Source: Oscillospiraceae bacterium
GTDB lineage: Bacteria > Bacillota > Clostridia > Oscillospirales > Oscillospiraceae
Length of the DNA: 64,000 nucleotides
Assembly (NCBI GenBank): GCA_910575815.1
Contig: CAJTFN010000004.1
Span: 231,921-295,920, forward strand
Direction of reading: 5' to 3'
In this document: positions 26,369 to 36,593 of the stretch, in pieces
Numbering within the stretch: position 1 is the first letter of the stretch
Layout of the letters: the number at the start of each line of letters is the position of its first letter
The notes under the pieces: generated by a model
Databases searched by the model: none
What the model was told of the DNA's origin: nothing
The model's input: the letters and a program-made list of their open reading frames with translations, nothing else
Translations under genes and position numbers: made by a program

Positions 26369-26785
26369 ATGCCTACTTTTAACCAGCTGGTCCGCAAAGG
26401 AAGAGAACAGGCTTCCTACAAGTCCAATTCTCCCGCCCTGCAGTTCGGTCTGAACACCCTGAAGACCAAGACCACCAACCTACCCTCTCCCCAGAAGAGA
26501 GGCGTCTGCACTGCCGTGAGAACCGCGACCCCCAAGAAGCCCAACTCCGCCCTGCGTAAGATCGCCCGTGTGCGCCTGACCAACGGCTACGAGGTTACCG
26601 CCTATATTCCCGGCGTGGGCCACTCCCTGCAGGAGCACTCCGTGGTCATGATTCGCGGCGGCCGTGTCAAGGACCTTCCCGGCGTCCGCTATCACATCAT
26701 CCGCGGCACTCTGGATACCCAGGGCGTGTCCGGCCGGATGCAGGCCCGTTCCAAGTACGGCGCCAAGCGGCCCAAGTCCAAGTAA
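26369..26785 (+). CDS. rpsL: 30S ribosomal protein S12
   Basis: A 138-residue protein starting [13 protein letters not shown], with the conserved [17 protein letters not shown] and [13 protein letters not shown] loops at the decoding centre. The lysines whose change gives streptomycin resistance in other bacteria are the wild-type residues here. It starts at the ATG at 26369 after GAAAGGAG. It is followed by a structured 146-base spacer and then rpsG. Confidence 0.98.
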   Translation: MPTFNQLVRKGREQASYKSNSPALQFGLNTLKTKTTNLPSPQKRGVCTAVRTATPKKPNSALRKIARVRLTNGYEVTAYIPGVGHSLQEHSVVMIRGGRVKDLPGVRYHIIRGTLDTQGVSGRMQARSKYGAKRPKSK

Positions 26786-26808
26786 GGACGACCCATCAGG
26801 AATCACTT

Positions 26809-26856
26809 TGCCGAACAGGCATTTTTATATAAATGCGTGGGCGTTGCCCTTCGGCA
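26809..26856 (+). promoter_or_regulatory. Three-way-junction RNA in the rpsL-rpsG spacer
   Basis: Three perfect stems fit together: P1 TGCCGAA/TTCGGCA (26809-26815 with 26850-26856), P2 GCATTT/AAATGC with a TTATAT loop, and P3 GGGC-GTT-GCCC. In E. coli protein S7 represses the str operon by binding the rpsL-rpsG spacer; this element has the right place and a branched shape, but equivalence is inference. Confidence 0.55.
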
Positions 26857-26931
26857 GAGGCATTCACGGAAGGCGAATAGCCTTTTGAGTACCTATGAGA
26901 TCATAGAATCATTATGAAGGAGGGAAGCATA

Positions 26932-27402
26932 GTGCCTAGAAGAGGTAATGTTCCCAAGAGAGAAATTCTGCCCGATCCCATGTACGGCTCCGTGCTGGTG
27001 ACCCGTTTGGTCAACAACGTGATGCTGGACGGCAAAAAGGGTGTGGCGCAGAAGGTGGTCTACAGCGCCTTCGACCAGATTAAGGAGAAGAGCGGCAAGG
27101 ACCCCGTTGAAGTGTTCACCCAGGCCATGGACAACATCATGCCCAGCCTGGAGGTTAAGGCCCGCCGTGTGGGCGGCGCCAACTATCAGGTCCCCATGGA
27201 GGTTCGTCCCGCCCGGCGTACCACGCTGGCTCTGCGGTGGCTGACCACCTATTCCCGCGCCCGGAGCGAGCGCACGATGGCCGAGCGCCTTGCCGGCGAG
27301 ATCATGGATGCCGCCAACAACACCGGCGCGGCTGTGAAGAAGCGCGAGGATATGCACAAGCAGGCCGAAGCCAACAAGGCCTTCGCGCATTACCGCTGGT
27401 AA
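26932..27402 (+). CDS. rpsG: 30S ribosomal protein S7
   Basis: A 156-residue protein, full length, starting [19 protein letters not shown], with [15 protein letters not shown] in the rRNA-binding part. The start is a GTG at 26932, 7 bases after AAGGAGGG. S7 nucleates assembly of the 30S head. It lies 17 bases ahead of fusA. Confidence 0.98.
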   Translation: MPRRGNVPKREILPDPMYGSVLVTRLVNNVMLDGKKGVAQKVVYSAFDQIKEKSGKDPVEVFTQAMDNIMPSLEVKARRVGGANYQVPMEVRPARRTTLALRWLTTYSRARSERTMAERLAGEIMDAANNTGAAVKKREDMHKQAEANKAFAHYRW

Positions 27403-27419
27403 GTTAGGAGAAAACAAGT

Positions 27420-29522
27420 ATGCCGAGAAAAACATCCCTTGAAAACACCAGAAACATCGGCATTATGGCTCACATCGACGCGGGCAAGACGACGACTACC
27501 GAGCGTATCTTGTTCTACACCGGCGTGAACTATAAGATTGGCGAGACCCATGACGGTACCGCCACCATGGACTGGATGGCCCAGGAGCAGGAGCGCGGTA
27601 TCACCATCACTTCCGCTGCTACCACTTGCTACTGGTCTGGTTCTAAGAATCAGTTCAAGCCCACCCGTATCAACATCATTGACACCCCGGGCCACGTGGA
27701 CTTCACCGTGGAGGTGGAGCGGTCTCTTCGCGTTTTGGACGGATCTGTGACCGTTCTTTGCGCCAAGGGCGGCGTGGAGCCTCAGTCCGAGACCGTTTGG
27801 CGTCAGGCGGACACGTACAGGGTTCCCCGGATGATCTATGTCAATAAGATGGACATCATGGGCGCGGACTTCTACAACGTGCTCCACATGGTGGAGGACC
27901 GCTTGAAGTGCAACGCCGTGCCCATTCAGCTTCCCATCGGTAGCGAGGAGACCTTTAAGGGCATCATCGATCTGGTGGAGATGGACGCGGATATCTATTA
28001 TGACGACTTGGGCAAGGACATGCGGGTGGAGGAAATCCCCGCCGACATGGTGGATCTGGCCAATGAGTACCACGAGAAGCTGATGGACGCTGTTTCCATG
28101 TTCGACGATGAGATCGCCGAGCTGTATCTGGATGGCCAGGAAGTTCCCCAGGATAAGATCCGGGCCGCCATCCGGAAGGCCACCATTGCCAACGAGATGG
28201 TTCCTGTCACCTGCGGTACGTCCTACAAGAACAAGGGCGTGCAAAAGATGCTGGACGCCATTGTGGATTATATGCCCTCTCCCACCGACGTTCCCGCCAT
28301 CAAGGGCGTCAACCCCAACACGGAGGAGGAGGAAGAGCGTCCCTCTTCCGATGACGAGCCCTTCTCCGCCCTGGCGTTCAAGATCGCCACGGATCCCTAT
28401 GTGGGCCGCTTGTCTTTCATCCGCGTCTATTCTGGTACGCTGAACACCGGAACCCAGGTGCTCAACTCCACGAAGAAGCAGAAAGAGCGCATTGGCCGCA
28501 TTCTTCAGATGCACGCCAATCATCGGGAGGACATCGAGACCGTGTACTCCGGCGACATCGCCGCCGTCATCGGCCTGAAGAATTCCACTACCGGCGACAC
28601 CCTCTGCGATGAGAAGCACCCTGTCATTCTGGAATCCATGGAGTTCCCCGAGCCCGTTATCCGCGTGGCGATTGAGCCCAAGACCAAGGCTGGCCAGGAG
28701 AAGATGACCATGGGCCTGATTAAGCTGGCGGAGGAGGACCCCACCTTCAAGACCTACACCGATGAGGAGACTGGCCAGACTATCATCGCCGGCATGGGCG
28801 AGCTGCATCTGGAGATTATCGTGGACCGTCTGCTCCGGGAGTACAAGGTGGAGGCTAACGTGGGCGCTCCCCAGGTTGCCTACAAGGAGACCATCAAGAA
28901 GCAGGTGGAGCAGGACACCAAGTACGCCCGTCAGTCCGGCGGCAAGGGCCAGTATGGTCATGTCAAAATCCGCGTGGAGCCCAACGAGTCCGGCAAGGGT
29001 TACGAGTTTATCAACGCCATCGTGGGCGGCGCGGTTCCGAAAGAGTATATTCCTGCGGTTGACGCGGGCATCCAGGGTGCGATGAACGCTGGCGTCATGG
29101 CCGGATTCCCTGTGGTGGACGTGAAGGTCACGCTGTACGACGGTTCCTACCACGAGGTGGACTCGTCCGAAATGGCGTTCAAGATTGCCGGCTCCATGGC
29201 CTTCAAGGAGGCCTGCCGCAAGGCGGGTGCCACGCTTCTGGAGCCCATCATGAAGGTTTCCGTTATCGTTCCCGACGAGTATCTGGGCACGGTTATCGGC
29301 GATTTGACCGCCCGGCGCGGCCAGATTCAGGGCCAGGAGGCCCGTCCCGGCGCGCAGCAGGTGGATGCTCTGGTGCCTCTGGCCAGCATGTTTGGCTACG
29401 CCACCGATCTGCGTTCCAGCACACAGGGCCGGGGCCAGTACTCCATGGAGCCTCACAGCTATGAGGAAATTCCCAAGAGTATCGCGGAGAAAATCGTGGA
29501 GACCCGGGTCAAGTCCAACTGA
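27420..29522 (+). CDS. fusA: Elongation factor G
   Basis: A 700-residue translational GTPase. The G1 motif AHIDAGKTT is near residue 18, the switch [10 protein letters not shown] near 88 and NKMD near 142, followed by domains II-V ([24 protein letters not shown]). It drives ribosomal translocation. Length and motifs are of the canonical translocating EF-G rather than the ribosome-recycling or resistance paralogues. Confidence 0.98.
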   Translation: MPRKTSLENTRNIGIMAHIDAGKTTTTERILFYTGVNYKIGETHDGTATMDWMAQEQERGITITSAATTCYWSGSKNQFKPTRINIIDTPGHVDFTVEVERSLRVLDGSVTVLCAKGGVEPQSETVWRQADTYRVPRMIYVNKMDIMGADFYNVLHMVEDRLKCNAVPIQLPIGSEETFKGIIDLVEMDADIYYDDLGKDMRVEEIPADMVDLANEYHEKLMDAVSMFDDEIAELYLDGQEVPQDKIRAAIRKATIANEMVPVTCGTSYKNKGVQKMLDAIVDYMPSPTDVPAIKGVNPNTEEEEERPSSDDEPFSALAFKIATDPYVGRLSFIRVYSGTLNTGTQVLNSTKKQKERIGRILQMHANHREDIETVYSGDIAAVIGLKNSTTGDTLCDEKHPVILESMEFPEPVIRVAIEPKTKAGQEKMTMGLIKLAEEDPTFKTYTDEETGQTIIAGMGELHLEIIVDRLLREYKVEANVGAPQVAYKETIKKQVEQDTKYARQSGGKGQYGHVKIRVEPNESGKGYEFINAIVGGAVPKEYIPAVDAGIQGAMNAGVMAGFPVVDVKVTLYDGSYHEVDSSEMAFKIAGSMAFKEACRKAGATLLEPIMKVSVIVPDEYLGTVIGDLTARRGQIQGQEARPGAQQVDALVPLASMFGYATDLRSSTQGRGQYSMEPHSYEEIPKSIAEKIVETRVKSN

Positions 29523-29574
29523 TCATATTTCGCGGTCCGCCGGAAAAGCTCTGGACCAAATTGGGAAAAAGGGA

Positions 29575-29603
29575 TTGATTTTCCAGGCGGAATACTGTAG
29601 AAT
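29575..29603 (+). promoter_or_regulatory. Internal promoter for tuf
   Basis: TTGATT, a 17-base spacer and TAGAAT in the 148-base fusA-tuf gap. It would allow extra tuf transcription independent of the str promoter. Confidence 0.55.
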
Positions 29604-29670
29604 AGACATTGCTGATTATCGTTTCGCAATGCCGTAACCGCAATTGAAACATTTATAGGAGGATCATCAA

Positions 29671-30873
<1,203 letters not shown>

Positions 30874-30887
30874 TTATCGCAAAAAGA

Positions 30888-30917
30888 GGACTGCCGCGTT
30901 TCGCGGCAGTCCTTTTT
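30888..30917 (+). terminator. Terminator of the str operon
   Basis: GGACTGCCGCG pairs perfectly with CGCGGCAGTCC around TTT, with five A before and five T after, so it can act on both strands. It also faces the end of the convergent DUF4830 gene. Confidence 0.93.
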
Positions 30918-30953
30918 GTCCTGTGGGGTGCTTAATTTCCGGCGCGACTCAAC

Positions 30954-31424
30954 CTACGGTTTCTCCTTCGGGGAGAGCAGCGGCACCTGAAACGCCTTCT
31001 CTCCAGAGGAACAGATGTCCCCGGCTACCGGCAGATCCTCGCAGATATAGAGATTGGCCTGAACCCCTTCAGCTTGGTCCGGGTAATTGGTAACAGTGTA
31101 GGTGCAGCGGCTCACCTGCTTGCCGCAGCAATTGGTAAGGTCAAAGCCCTGGCTCAGCTGAAGTTCGTTATAGGAGCGGTAAGGCTCTTCCAGTTCCTCG
31201 GGCAGCAGGAACTGTAAGGTCTCTATGGGTTCCGGCTGCACCTCCCAGCCCAGGGACTGGAGGTAGGCCACCCGTTCTTCGTTGCTGGTTAGCTTCGGCA
31301 GGGGAATGTCCGGCTCCTTGGGCGTCCGGCCCACGAGGAGAATCAGGGCCATCATGGCAATGCCCATCAAAATTACAGCGGCAGCGGCTTTCTTTCGTGA
31401 AAATTTTGCAGTCCAAATCAACAT
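30954..31424 (-). CDS. Membrane-anchored DUF4830 domain protein
   Basis: A 156-residue protein with one N-terminal membrane segment (about residues 12-30) and an extracytoplasmic domain. The run LGWEVQPEPIETLQFLLPEE, then YNELQLSQGFDLTNCCGKQV and YTVTNYPDQAEGVQANLYI, fits the DUF4830 pattern. The ATG at 31424 is preferred over upstream starts because GGAGGG lies 6 bases before it. Function is unknown. It is transcribed towards tuf and divergent from the pseudouridine synthase gene. Confidence 0.8.
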   Translation of the reverse strand: MLIWTAKFSRKKAAAAVILMGIAMMALILLVGRTPKEPDIPLPKLTSNEERVAYLQSLGWEVQPEPIETLQFLLPEELEEPYRSYNELQLSQGFDLTNCCGKQVSRCTYTVTNYPDQAEGVQANLYICEDLPVAGDICSSGEKAFQVPLLSPKEKP

Positions 31425-31531
31425 GTCAATCCCTCCTGACAGTTCCTTATTCATTTTTCTATGAAAATATGCTACAATCAAACAAGCAATCCCCCAGGAT
31501 CGCTGAATTGACAGGAGAGGGGAGTTCCCTG

Positions 31532-32254
31532 ATGGAAAAACAGCGTTTGGACAAAATCATAGCCTCTACGGGGAGGTGGTCTCGCAGGGAGGTCAAAGAG
31601 CTGGCCCGCCGGGGATTGGTGATGGTGGATGGCCTTGCCATCCGGGGCGTGGAGGAGAAGTTTGATCCGGCCGTGTCGGAGATCACGGTGAATGGTGAGA
31701 CCCTCTGTTATCGCCGCTATACCTGGCTTATGCTGAATAAACCCGCCGGGTACCTCTCTGCCACCGAGGATGGAAGAGGGAAGACCGTGCTGGATCTGCT
31801 GCCCCAAGAGCTCCGGCGGCTGGAGCTCTTTCCGGTGGGCCGCCTGGACAAGGACACCGAGGGTCTGCTGTTATTAACCAATGACGGAGTCTTGGCCCAC
31901 AATCTCCTATCCCCCAAGCGGCATGTGGATAAGGTCTATTACGCCCGAACGGCGGGCCGTCTGACCGAGGAGGACTGCCGGGCCTTTGCCCAGGGGCTTT
32001 TACTGAACGATGGGCTGGCCTGCCGTCCGGCGGGATTGGAGCTTTTGTCCGTAGGGGAGGAGAGCGAGGTTCTGGTAACGCTGCGGGAGGGGAAATTTCA
32101 TCAGGTGAAGCGCATGCTGGCTGCCCGCGGAGCGCCGGTGCTGTATTTGGAGCGGGTACAAATGGGGAATCTGCCCCTGGATCGGGCCCTTCCGCGGGGT
32201 TCTTTTCGCTTTTTGACTGAGGAGGAGATCGCAGAACTTCGCTCCCTTGTGTAG
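31532..32254 (+). CDS. RsuA-family 16S rRNA pseudouridine synthase
   Basis: A 240-residue protein with an N-terminal S4 RNA-binding domain (residues 1-55, RLDKIIASTGRWSRREVKEL) and the RsuA/RluB catalytic domain. The catalytic aspartate is Asp106 in PVGRLDKDTEGLLLLTNDG, and the end carries EGKFHQVKRMLAARG. RsuA modifies U516 of 16S rRNA; the short spacing fits RsuA rather than RluB, though the target is not certain from sequence. The ATG at 31532 follows GAGAGGGGAG. Confidence 0.88.
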   Translation: MEKQRLDKIIASTGRWSRREVKELARRGLVMVDGLAIRGVEEKFDPAVSEITVNGETLCYRRYTWLMLNKPAGYLSATEDGRGKTVLDLLPQELRRLELFPVGRLDKDTEGLLLLTNDGVLAHNLLSPKRHVDKVYYARTAGRLTEEDCRAFAQGLLLNDGLACRPAGLELLSVGEESEVLVTLREGKFHQVKRMLAARGAPVLYLERVQMGNLPLDRALPRGSFRFLTEEEIAELRSLV

Positions 32255-32322
32255 TTTTTAGAAAAAGCTCGAATACTTACCAAAAAGCGAATGAGTTTTT
32301 TGTTGAAAAAAGAAAAAACATC

Positions 32323-32351
32323 TTGCAATTTGGTGAAGTTGACGATATAAT
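32323..32351 (+). promoter_or_regulatory. Promoter of the CdaR/PucR-type regulator gene
   Basis: TTGCAA, a 17-base spacer and a perfect TATAAT, about 60 bases before the start. Confidence 0.75.
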
Positions 32352-32410
32352 AAAGGTGTTTTATGAATCGCGTGAATACTTCCCCGGTATTTTAGGTGAG
32401 GAGGACGGCC

Positions 32411-33502
32411 ATGTCTGGAAGAATTTATCAAAATGTCGTGCTGCAATTGAAGGAGAATACGGACCGCACCATTGGCGTCATGGATGGGGAAGGCGTGGTC
32501 ATCGCCTGTAGCGAGCTCTCCCTGATCGGCCAGCGCTGGACCGAATATGTTCCAGTGGTGAACAATGCCGCCGGCGCGCTGATTTCCTCCGACGGTAAGA
32601 CCTTTAAGGCCCTGAACGGCTGGGGAAACCAGTTTGACTACGCCGCTTTCGCCTTTGGTGAGAATGACATCAGCAAGGCGGTCTGCTCCGTGGCCACAGT
32701 GGCGCTGAACGCGGCCAAGGCCTATTACGAGGAGAAGCACGACCGCGGCTCTTTTATCAAAGACATCATCTCCGATAACATCATGCTGGGGGATATCTAC
32801 ATGCGGGCCAAGGAGCTGCGGGTTACGGCGGACGTGGCCCGGGGTGTCTTTGTGGTGCGGGCCCTGAAGAAGGGGGAGTCGGTTCCCACCGATGTGGTTC
32901 AAGCCATGTTCCCGGACCGGCAAAACGATTTTGTTTTAAACATCGGCGACGGGGATGTGGTGTTGGTCCGGCAGATGCCCGAGGGAGCGGGCTTCCGGGA
33001 GCTGAATAAAATTGCCGCCTCCATTGAGGAGAGCCTTCGCTCCGGCACGGAGAGCACCGTGGTGGTGGGCATCGGCACCATCGCCACCCATCTGCGGGAT
33101 CTGGCCAAGAGCTATAAGGAGGCCCAGATCTCCATTGATGTGGGCAAGGTCTTCGACACGGAGAAATATGTCATCAACTACGAGAATCTCGGCATCGGCC
33201 GTCTGATTTACCAGCTGCCTACCACGCTTTGCGAAATGTTCCTTCAGGAAGTCTTTAAGAAAAACCCCATTGACGCTTTGGATAAGGAGACCCTCTTTAC
33301 CATCCACCGCTTCTTTGAGAACAACCTGAACGTCTCGGAAACAGCCCGGAAGCTCTTCGTCCACCGGAACACTCTGGTCTACCGGCTGGAGAAGATCAAA
33401 AAATTGACAGGGCTGGACCTGCGGGAGTTCGACGACGCCATCACCTTCAAGGTGGCCCTGATGGTCAAGAAGTACCTGACCTCCCGGGGCATCGATTCCT
33501 GA
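32411..33502 (+). CDS. CdaR/PucR-type helix-turn-helix regulator
   Basis: A 363-residue protein. The N-terminal part (MSGRIYQNVVLQLKENTDRT, then IGVMDGEGVVIACSELSLIG) resembles the sugar-diacid recognition domain of CdaR. The C-terminus is a PucR-type helix-turn-helix (RFFENNLNVSETARKLFVHR, then NTLVYRLEKIKKLTGLDLR). Such regulators sense small diacids or related metabolites, but this protein stands alone next to the cell-division genes, so no target can be named. GTGAGGAGG precedes the ATG and a strong terminator follows. Confidence 0.85.
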   Translation: MSGRIYQNVVLQLKENTDRTIGVMDGEGVVIACSELSLIGQRWTEYVPVVNNAAGALISSDGKTFKALNGWGNQFDYAAFAFGENDISKAVCSVATVALNAAKAYYEEKHDRGSFIKDIISDNIMLGDIYMRAKELRVTADVARGVFVVRALKKGESVPTDVVQAMFPDRQNDFVLNIGDGDVVLVRQMPEGAGFRELNKIAASIEESLRSGTESTVVVGIGTIATHLRDLAKSYKEAQISIDVGKVFDTEKYVINYENLGIGRLIYQLPTTLCEMFLQEVFKKNPIDALDKETLFTIHRFFENNLNVSETARKLFVHRNTLVYRLEKIKKLTGLDLREFDDAITFKVALMVKKYLTSRGIDS

Positions 33503-33511
33503 ATGAGCCGG

Positions 33512-33540
33512 AGCGGCGGACAAGGGTCCGCCGCTTTTTT
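33512..33540 (+). terminator. Terminator after the CdaR/PucR-type gene
   Basis: AGCGGCGGAC pairs perfectly with GTCCGCCGCT around AAGG, followed by five T. Confidence 0.93.
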
Positions 33541-33550
33541 GACCAGGCCC

Positions 33551-33643
33551 TTGACAGCGGTTTTTCCTCTGTGATATAGTTGATACTATCACAATAGTTT
33601 GACAGCCCTCGACATTGACGGAAGCCGGGGTTTATGCTACAAT
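33551..33643 (+). promoter_or_regulatory. Two tandem promoters of the ftsEX operon
   Basis: P1: TTGACA (33551), an 18-base spacer, TATAGT (33575-33580), overlapped by the imperfect repeat GTGAT-AT-AGT/ACTATCAC (33571-33592). P2: TTGACG (33615), a 17-base spacer, TACAAT (33638-33643). The repeat over the P1 -10 box could be an operator. Confidence 0.65.
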
Positions 33644-33703
33644 AGCATCCGAATTATGTCGACTGCCGGTGTCCCAGTTTTCGACACCGATTGGAGGTGC
33701 CCT

Positions 33704-34417
33704 ATGTTAGAATCAGAAAGCGCCCTCATCGAATTGAAGGACGTGGAAATGGAATACGATAACGGGACCAAGGCCATCCAGGGGATATCCCTGCGCATTG
33801 ACCCTGGTGAGTTCGTCTTCCTGGTGGGCCCTTCCGGTTCCGGCAAGTCCACCATTATTAAGCTGCTCACCGGCGAGGTGGAGCCCAACGCGGGACGGGT
33901 CCGGGTCAACGGTTTTTCCACCCGGAACATCTCCGAGCGGCAGATTCCCCTGATGCGCCGGACCCTGGGAGTCATCTTTCAGGATTTCCGCCTGATTGAG
34001 AAGAAAACGGTTTATGACAATCTGGCTTTTGTCATGCGGGCAGTGGGGGCCTCCGCGAAAGAGAGCCGGAAGCGTATTCCCTATGTGCTGGAGCTGGTGG
34101 GCCTGGAGAAGAAGTCTTATAGCTATCCCGACGAGCTCTCCGGCGGGGAGCAGCAGCGGGTGGCCATCGCCCGGGCGCTGGTGAATAATCCGGCCACGAT
34201 TATCGCCGATGAGCCCACTGGAAACCTGGACCCGGAGCGGTCCTTGGAGCTGATGGACCTGTTGGTAAAAATCAACGAACTGGGCACCACCATGGTGGTG
34301 GTGACCCATGAGAAGGACCTGGTGGACCACTTCGGCAAGCGGGTGGTCACCATAGATTCCGGCCGTGTGGTCAATGACAGCGTAGGCGGCTATGTGGGAG
34401 GACGTATTCATGTCTAA
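33704..34417 (+). CDS. ftsE: Cell division ATP-binding protein FtsE
   Basis: A 237-residue ABC ATPase. Walker A GPSGSGKST is at 42-50, the signature LSGGEQQRVAIARAL near 143 and Walker B IIADEPTGNLDP near 165. With FtsX it transmits a division or growth signal to a periplasmic or wall hydrolase. The ATG at 33704 lies after TTGGAGGTG. Its 3' end overlaps the ftsX start by 8 bases, so the two are translationally coupled. Confidence 0.96.
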   Translation: MLESESALIELKDVEMEYDNGTKAIQGISLRIDPGEFVFLVGPSGSGKSTIIKLLTGEVEPNAGRVRVNGFSTRNISERQIPLMRRTLGVIFQDFRLIEKKTVYDNLAFVMRAVGASAKESRKRIPYVLELVGLEKKSYSYPDELSGGEQQRVAIARALVNNPATIIADEPTGNLDPERSLELMDLLVKINELGTTMVVVTHEKDLVDHFGKRVVTIDSGRVVNDSVGGYVGGRIHV

Positions 34418-35291
34418 GCACAATTTCGGGTATTTCATCCATGAGGGCGTCTCCAACATGTTCAGCCACGGTTTTATGAGCTTTGCCGCCATCGGCATCA
34501 CCGTGGCCTGCCTGCTGATTATGGGGACCTTTACCCTGGTGGCGGTAAACGCCAACGGACTTTTGAAGGACCTGGAGCGGGAGAACGAGATGCTGGCCTT
34601 TGTGGAGGAGGATTTCGAGGATACCACCGGCCTCCAGAAGAAGCTGGAGGCCATCCCCAATGTGGCCTCCGTTACCTTCATCAGCCGCCAGCAGGCCATG
34701 GAGAAATTCCTGGAGGACTATCCCGAGGAGGAGATGTTCCGGGACCTGGACCCGGAGATTCTGCGGGATCGGTTTTCCTTGAAAATCCTGAACCTGGAGC
34801 AGATTTCCCAGACCAAGGCGGCAGTCAAGGCGGTGGACGGAATCGCCGATGTCAACGCCGCAGAGGAGGTGGCCGGGGGGTTCATTACCCTGCGAAACGT
34901 GGCCACCGTGGTCTGTGTGGCCCTGATCGCTATTTTGTTCCTGGTATCCGTGTTCATCATCTCCAATACCATCCGCCTCACCACCTTTGACCGGCGGGAG
35001 GAAATCGCCATTATGCGGATGGTGGGCGCCACCAACGGCTTCATCCGCTGGCCCTTTGTCTACGAGGGCTTCCTCATGGGCTTCCTGGGGGCCTCCATCG
35101 CCTTCCTTATGGAGTGGGGGCTCTACGAGGCCGTGGCCCGGGGCGTCAGCACCAGCGACGCCTTGCAGCTCATTGACGTGATTCCCTTCAAGGAGCTGTG
35201 GGTTCCAGTGGCGGGTTCCTTTGCGGGAGCGGGCATCTTCATCGGCGTAGGGGGAAGCCTCTCCGCCATTCGGAAATACTTACAGGTCTGA
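34410..35291 (+). CDS. ftsX: Cell division protein FtsX
   Basis: A 293-residue permease-like protein: cytoplasmic N-terminus, first membrane segment at about 22-45, a large extracellular loop (about 50-165) and three C-terminal membrane segments. The family segment TIRLTTFDRREEIAIMRMVG ATNGFIRWPF is present in the last third. It recruits and activates the cell-wall hydrolase; here that is probably the M23 protein encoded 10 bases downstream. Confidence 0.95.
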   Translation: MSKHNFGYFIHEGVSNMFSHGFMSFAAIGITVACLLIMGTFTLVAVNANGLLKDLERENEMLAFVEEDFEDTTGLQKKLEAIPNVASVTFISRQQAMEKFLEDYPEEEMFRDLDPEILRDRFSLKILNLEQISQTKAAVKAVDGIADVNAAEEVAGGFITLRNVATVVCVALIAILFLVSVFIISNTIRLTTFDRREEIAIMRMVGATNGFIRWPFVYEGFLMGFLGASIAFLMEWGLYEAVARGVSTSDALQLIDVIPFKELWVPVAGSFAGAGIFIGVGGSLSAIRKYLQV

Positions 35292-35301
35292 GGAGGGCGG
35301 C

Positions 35302-36540
35302 ATGAAGCAAAACTGCAAAAGGTTCCTACTGCGTTCTCTGCCGCTGCTGGTGCTGGCGCTGTGCCTGGCATTGGCGGACCTGACTCCCACCGCTGCAGCG
35401 GTGACCCAGGCGGACATCGACGCGCTGAAAAATGACGCCAAAGGCCTGGCTCAGAAAAAAAAGGACATCCAGGCTCAGATTGACAAGCTATCCACCGACA
35501 TTGACAATACGATGGAACGCAAGCGCCTTCTGGATGGACAGATCAGCCTGACGGAAGAGGAGATCACGAATAAAGAAGAGGAGATTGCCACCTACGAGAC
35601 CCTGATTGTCCAGACGGCGGCGGAGCTGGCGGAGGCGGAAGCCAAGGAAGCCGCCCAGTACGAGCTCTTCTGCAAGCGGGTCCGGGCCATGGAGGAGCAG
35701 GGGAAGGTGGAATATTGGTCCGTTCTCTTCCGGGCAAGCAGTTTTTCAGACCTTCTGGGTCGGCTGGATGTGGTCAATGAGATCATGGAGTATGACCAGA
35801 GGGTTATTGACGATTTGAAAACCCTTCAAACGATTACCGCGGAAAAAAAGGCGGAATTGGAGGGCCAGAAGGCCGCCTCTGAAGAGGCCAAGGCGGAGCT
35901 GGAGGCCAAGAAGCGGGATCTGGATTCCCAGCGGGAGGCGGCCAACGCACTGGTGACCAAGCTCCGTCAGCAGCAGCAGGAGCAGGAGGACGCCCTGGAC
36001 GACCTCTCCGAGGAGGAAGAGGAGGTCCAGGCCCGGATTAAGGCCCTGATTAAGAAGATGGAGGAGGAAGAGGCGGCCCGGCGGGCCGCGGCGGGCCAGT
36101 CCGGCCCCACCTCCAATCCCGGCGGGTATATCTGGCCGGTAAATAGCCGCTATGTTACCTCTACCGTAGGCGGCCGGGACTCTCCCGGCGGCATCGGCTC
36201 TACGAATCACAAGGGCACAGACATCGGACGGGTAGGCTATAACAGCAGCATCTACGCTGCCAAGGCGGGGCAGGTCATTATCTCCGAATACTCTAAGTCC
36301 TATGGAAATTACGTGGTGCTCTACCATGGCGCGGGGAATACCACCCTTTACGGCCATATGAGCAGCCGGAAGGTCAGTGTGGGCCAGACGGTGAAGCAGG
36401 GCGACGTGCTGGGGATTACTGGCTCCACGGGCAACTCCACCGGGCCGCATCTCCACTTTGAGATCAAGGAGAACAACACCATTATCAACCCTATCGCCAA
36501 GGGCTATCTCACCGGGGCTACCTTTGCGAAGGACGCCTGA
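35302..36540 (+). CDS. Secreted coiled-coil M23 murein hydrolase (EnvC-like)
   Basis: A 412-residue protein. A signal peptide (1-33, ending near AAA-VT) is followed by a long coiled coil (about 38-260, rich in Glu, Lys and Ala) and a C-terminal LytM/M23 domain (about 280-405). The catalytic pattern is complete: NHKGTDIG, LYGHMS and GPHLHFEI, so it should be an active zinc endopeptidase rather than a degenerate activator. The coiled coil resembles the FtsX-binding part of PcsB/EnvC/CwlO-type proteins. Being the third gene of the ftsEX operon supports control by that complex. Confidence 0.93.
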   Translation: MKQNCKRFLLRSLPLLVLALCLALADLTPTAAAVTQADIDALKNDAKGLAQKKKDIQAQIDKLSTDIDNTMERKRLLDGQISLTEEEITNKEEEIATYETLIVQTAAELAEAEAKEAAQYELFCKRVRAMEEQGKVEYWSVLFRASSFSDLLGRLDVVNEIMEYDQRVIDDLKTLQTITAEKKAELEGQKAASEEAKAELEAKKRDLDSQREAANALVTKLRQQQQEQEDALDDLSEEEEEVQARIKALIKKMEEEEAARRAAAGQSGPTSNPGGYIWPVNSRYVTSTVGGRDSPGGIGSTNHKGTDIGRVGYNSSIYAAKAGQVIISEYSKSYGNYVVLYHGAGNTTLYGHMSSRKVSVGQTVKQGDVLGITGSTGNSTGPHLHFEIKENNTIINPIAKGYLTGATFAKDA

Positions 36541-36557
36541 CTCGACACATAATCCGG

Positions 36558-36586
36558 CCTCCCGTCCCATATCATGGGGCGGGAGG
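36558..36586 (+). terminator. Hairpin between the M23 gene and the next gene
   Basis: CCTCCCGTCCC pairs with GGGGCGGGAGG around ATATCAT and is followed by TAATTTTA. Its right arm contains the GGGAGG ribosome binding site of the next gene, so it could both weaken read-through and hide that site. Confidence 0.6.
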
Positions 36587-36593
36587 TAATTTT

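Noticed and set aside
27390..29456. 688-codon open frame on the minus strand
   Set aside because: It is the exact antisense of fusA; high GC and biased codon use keep the opposite strand free of stops. No ribosome binding site or domain.
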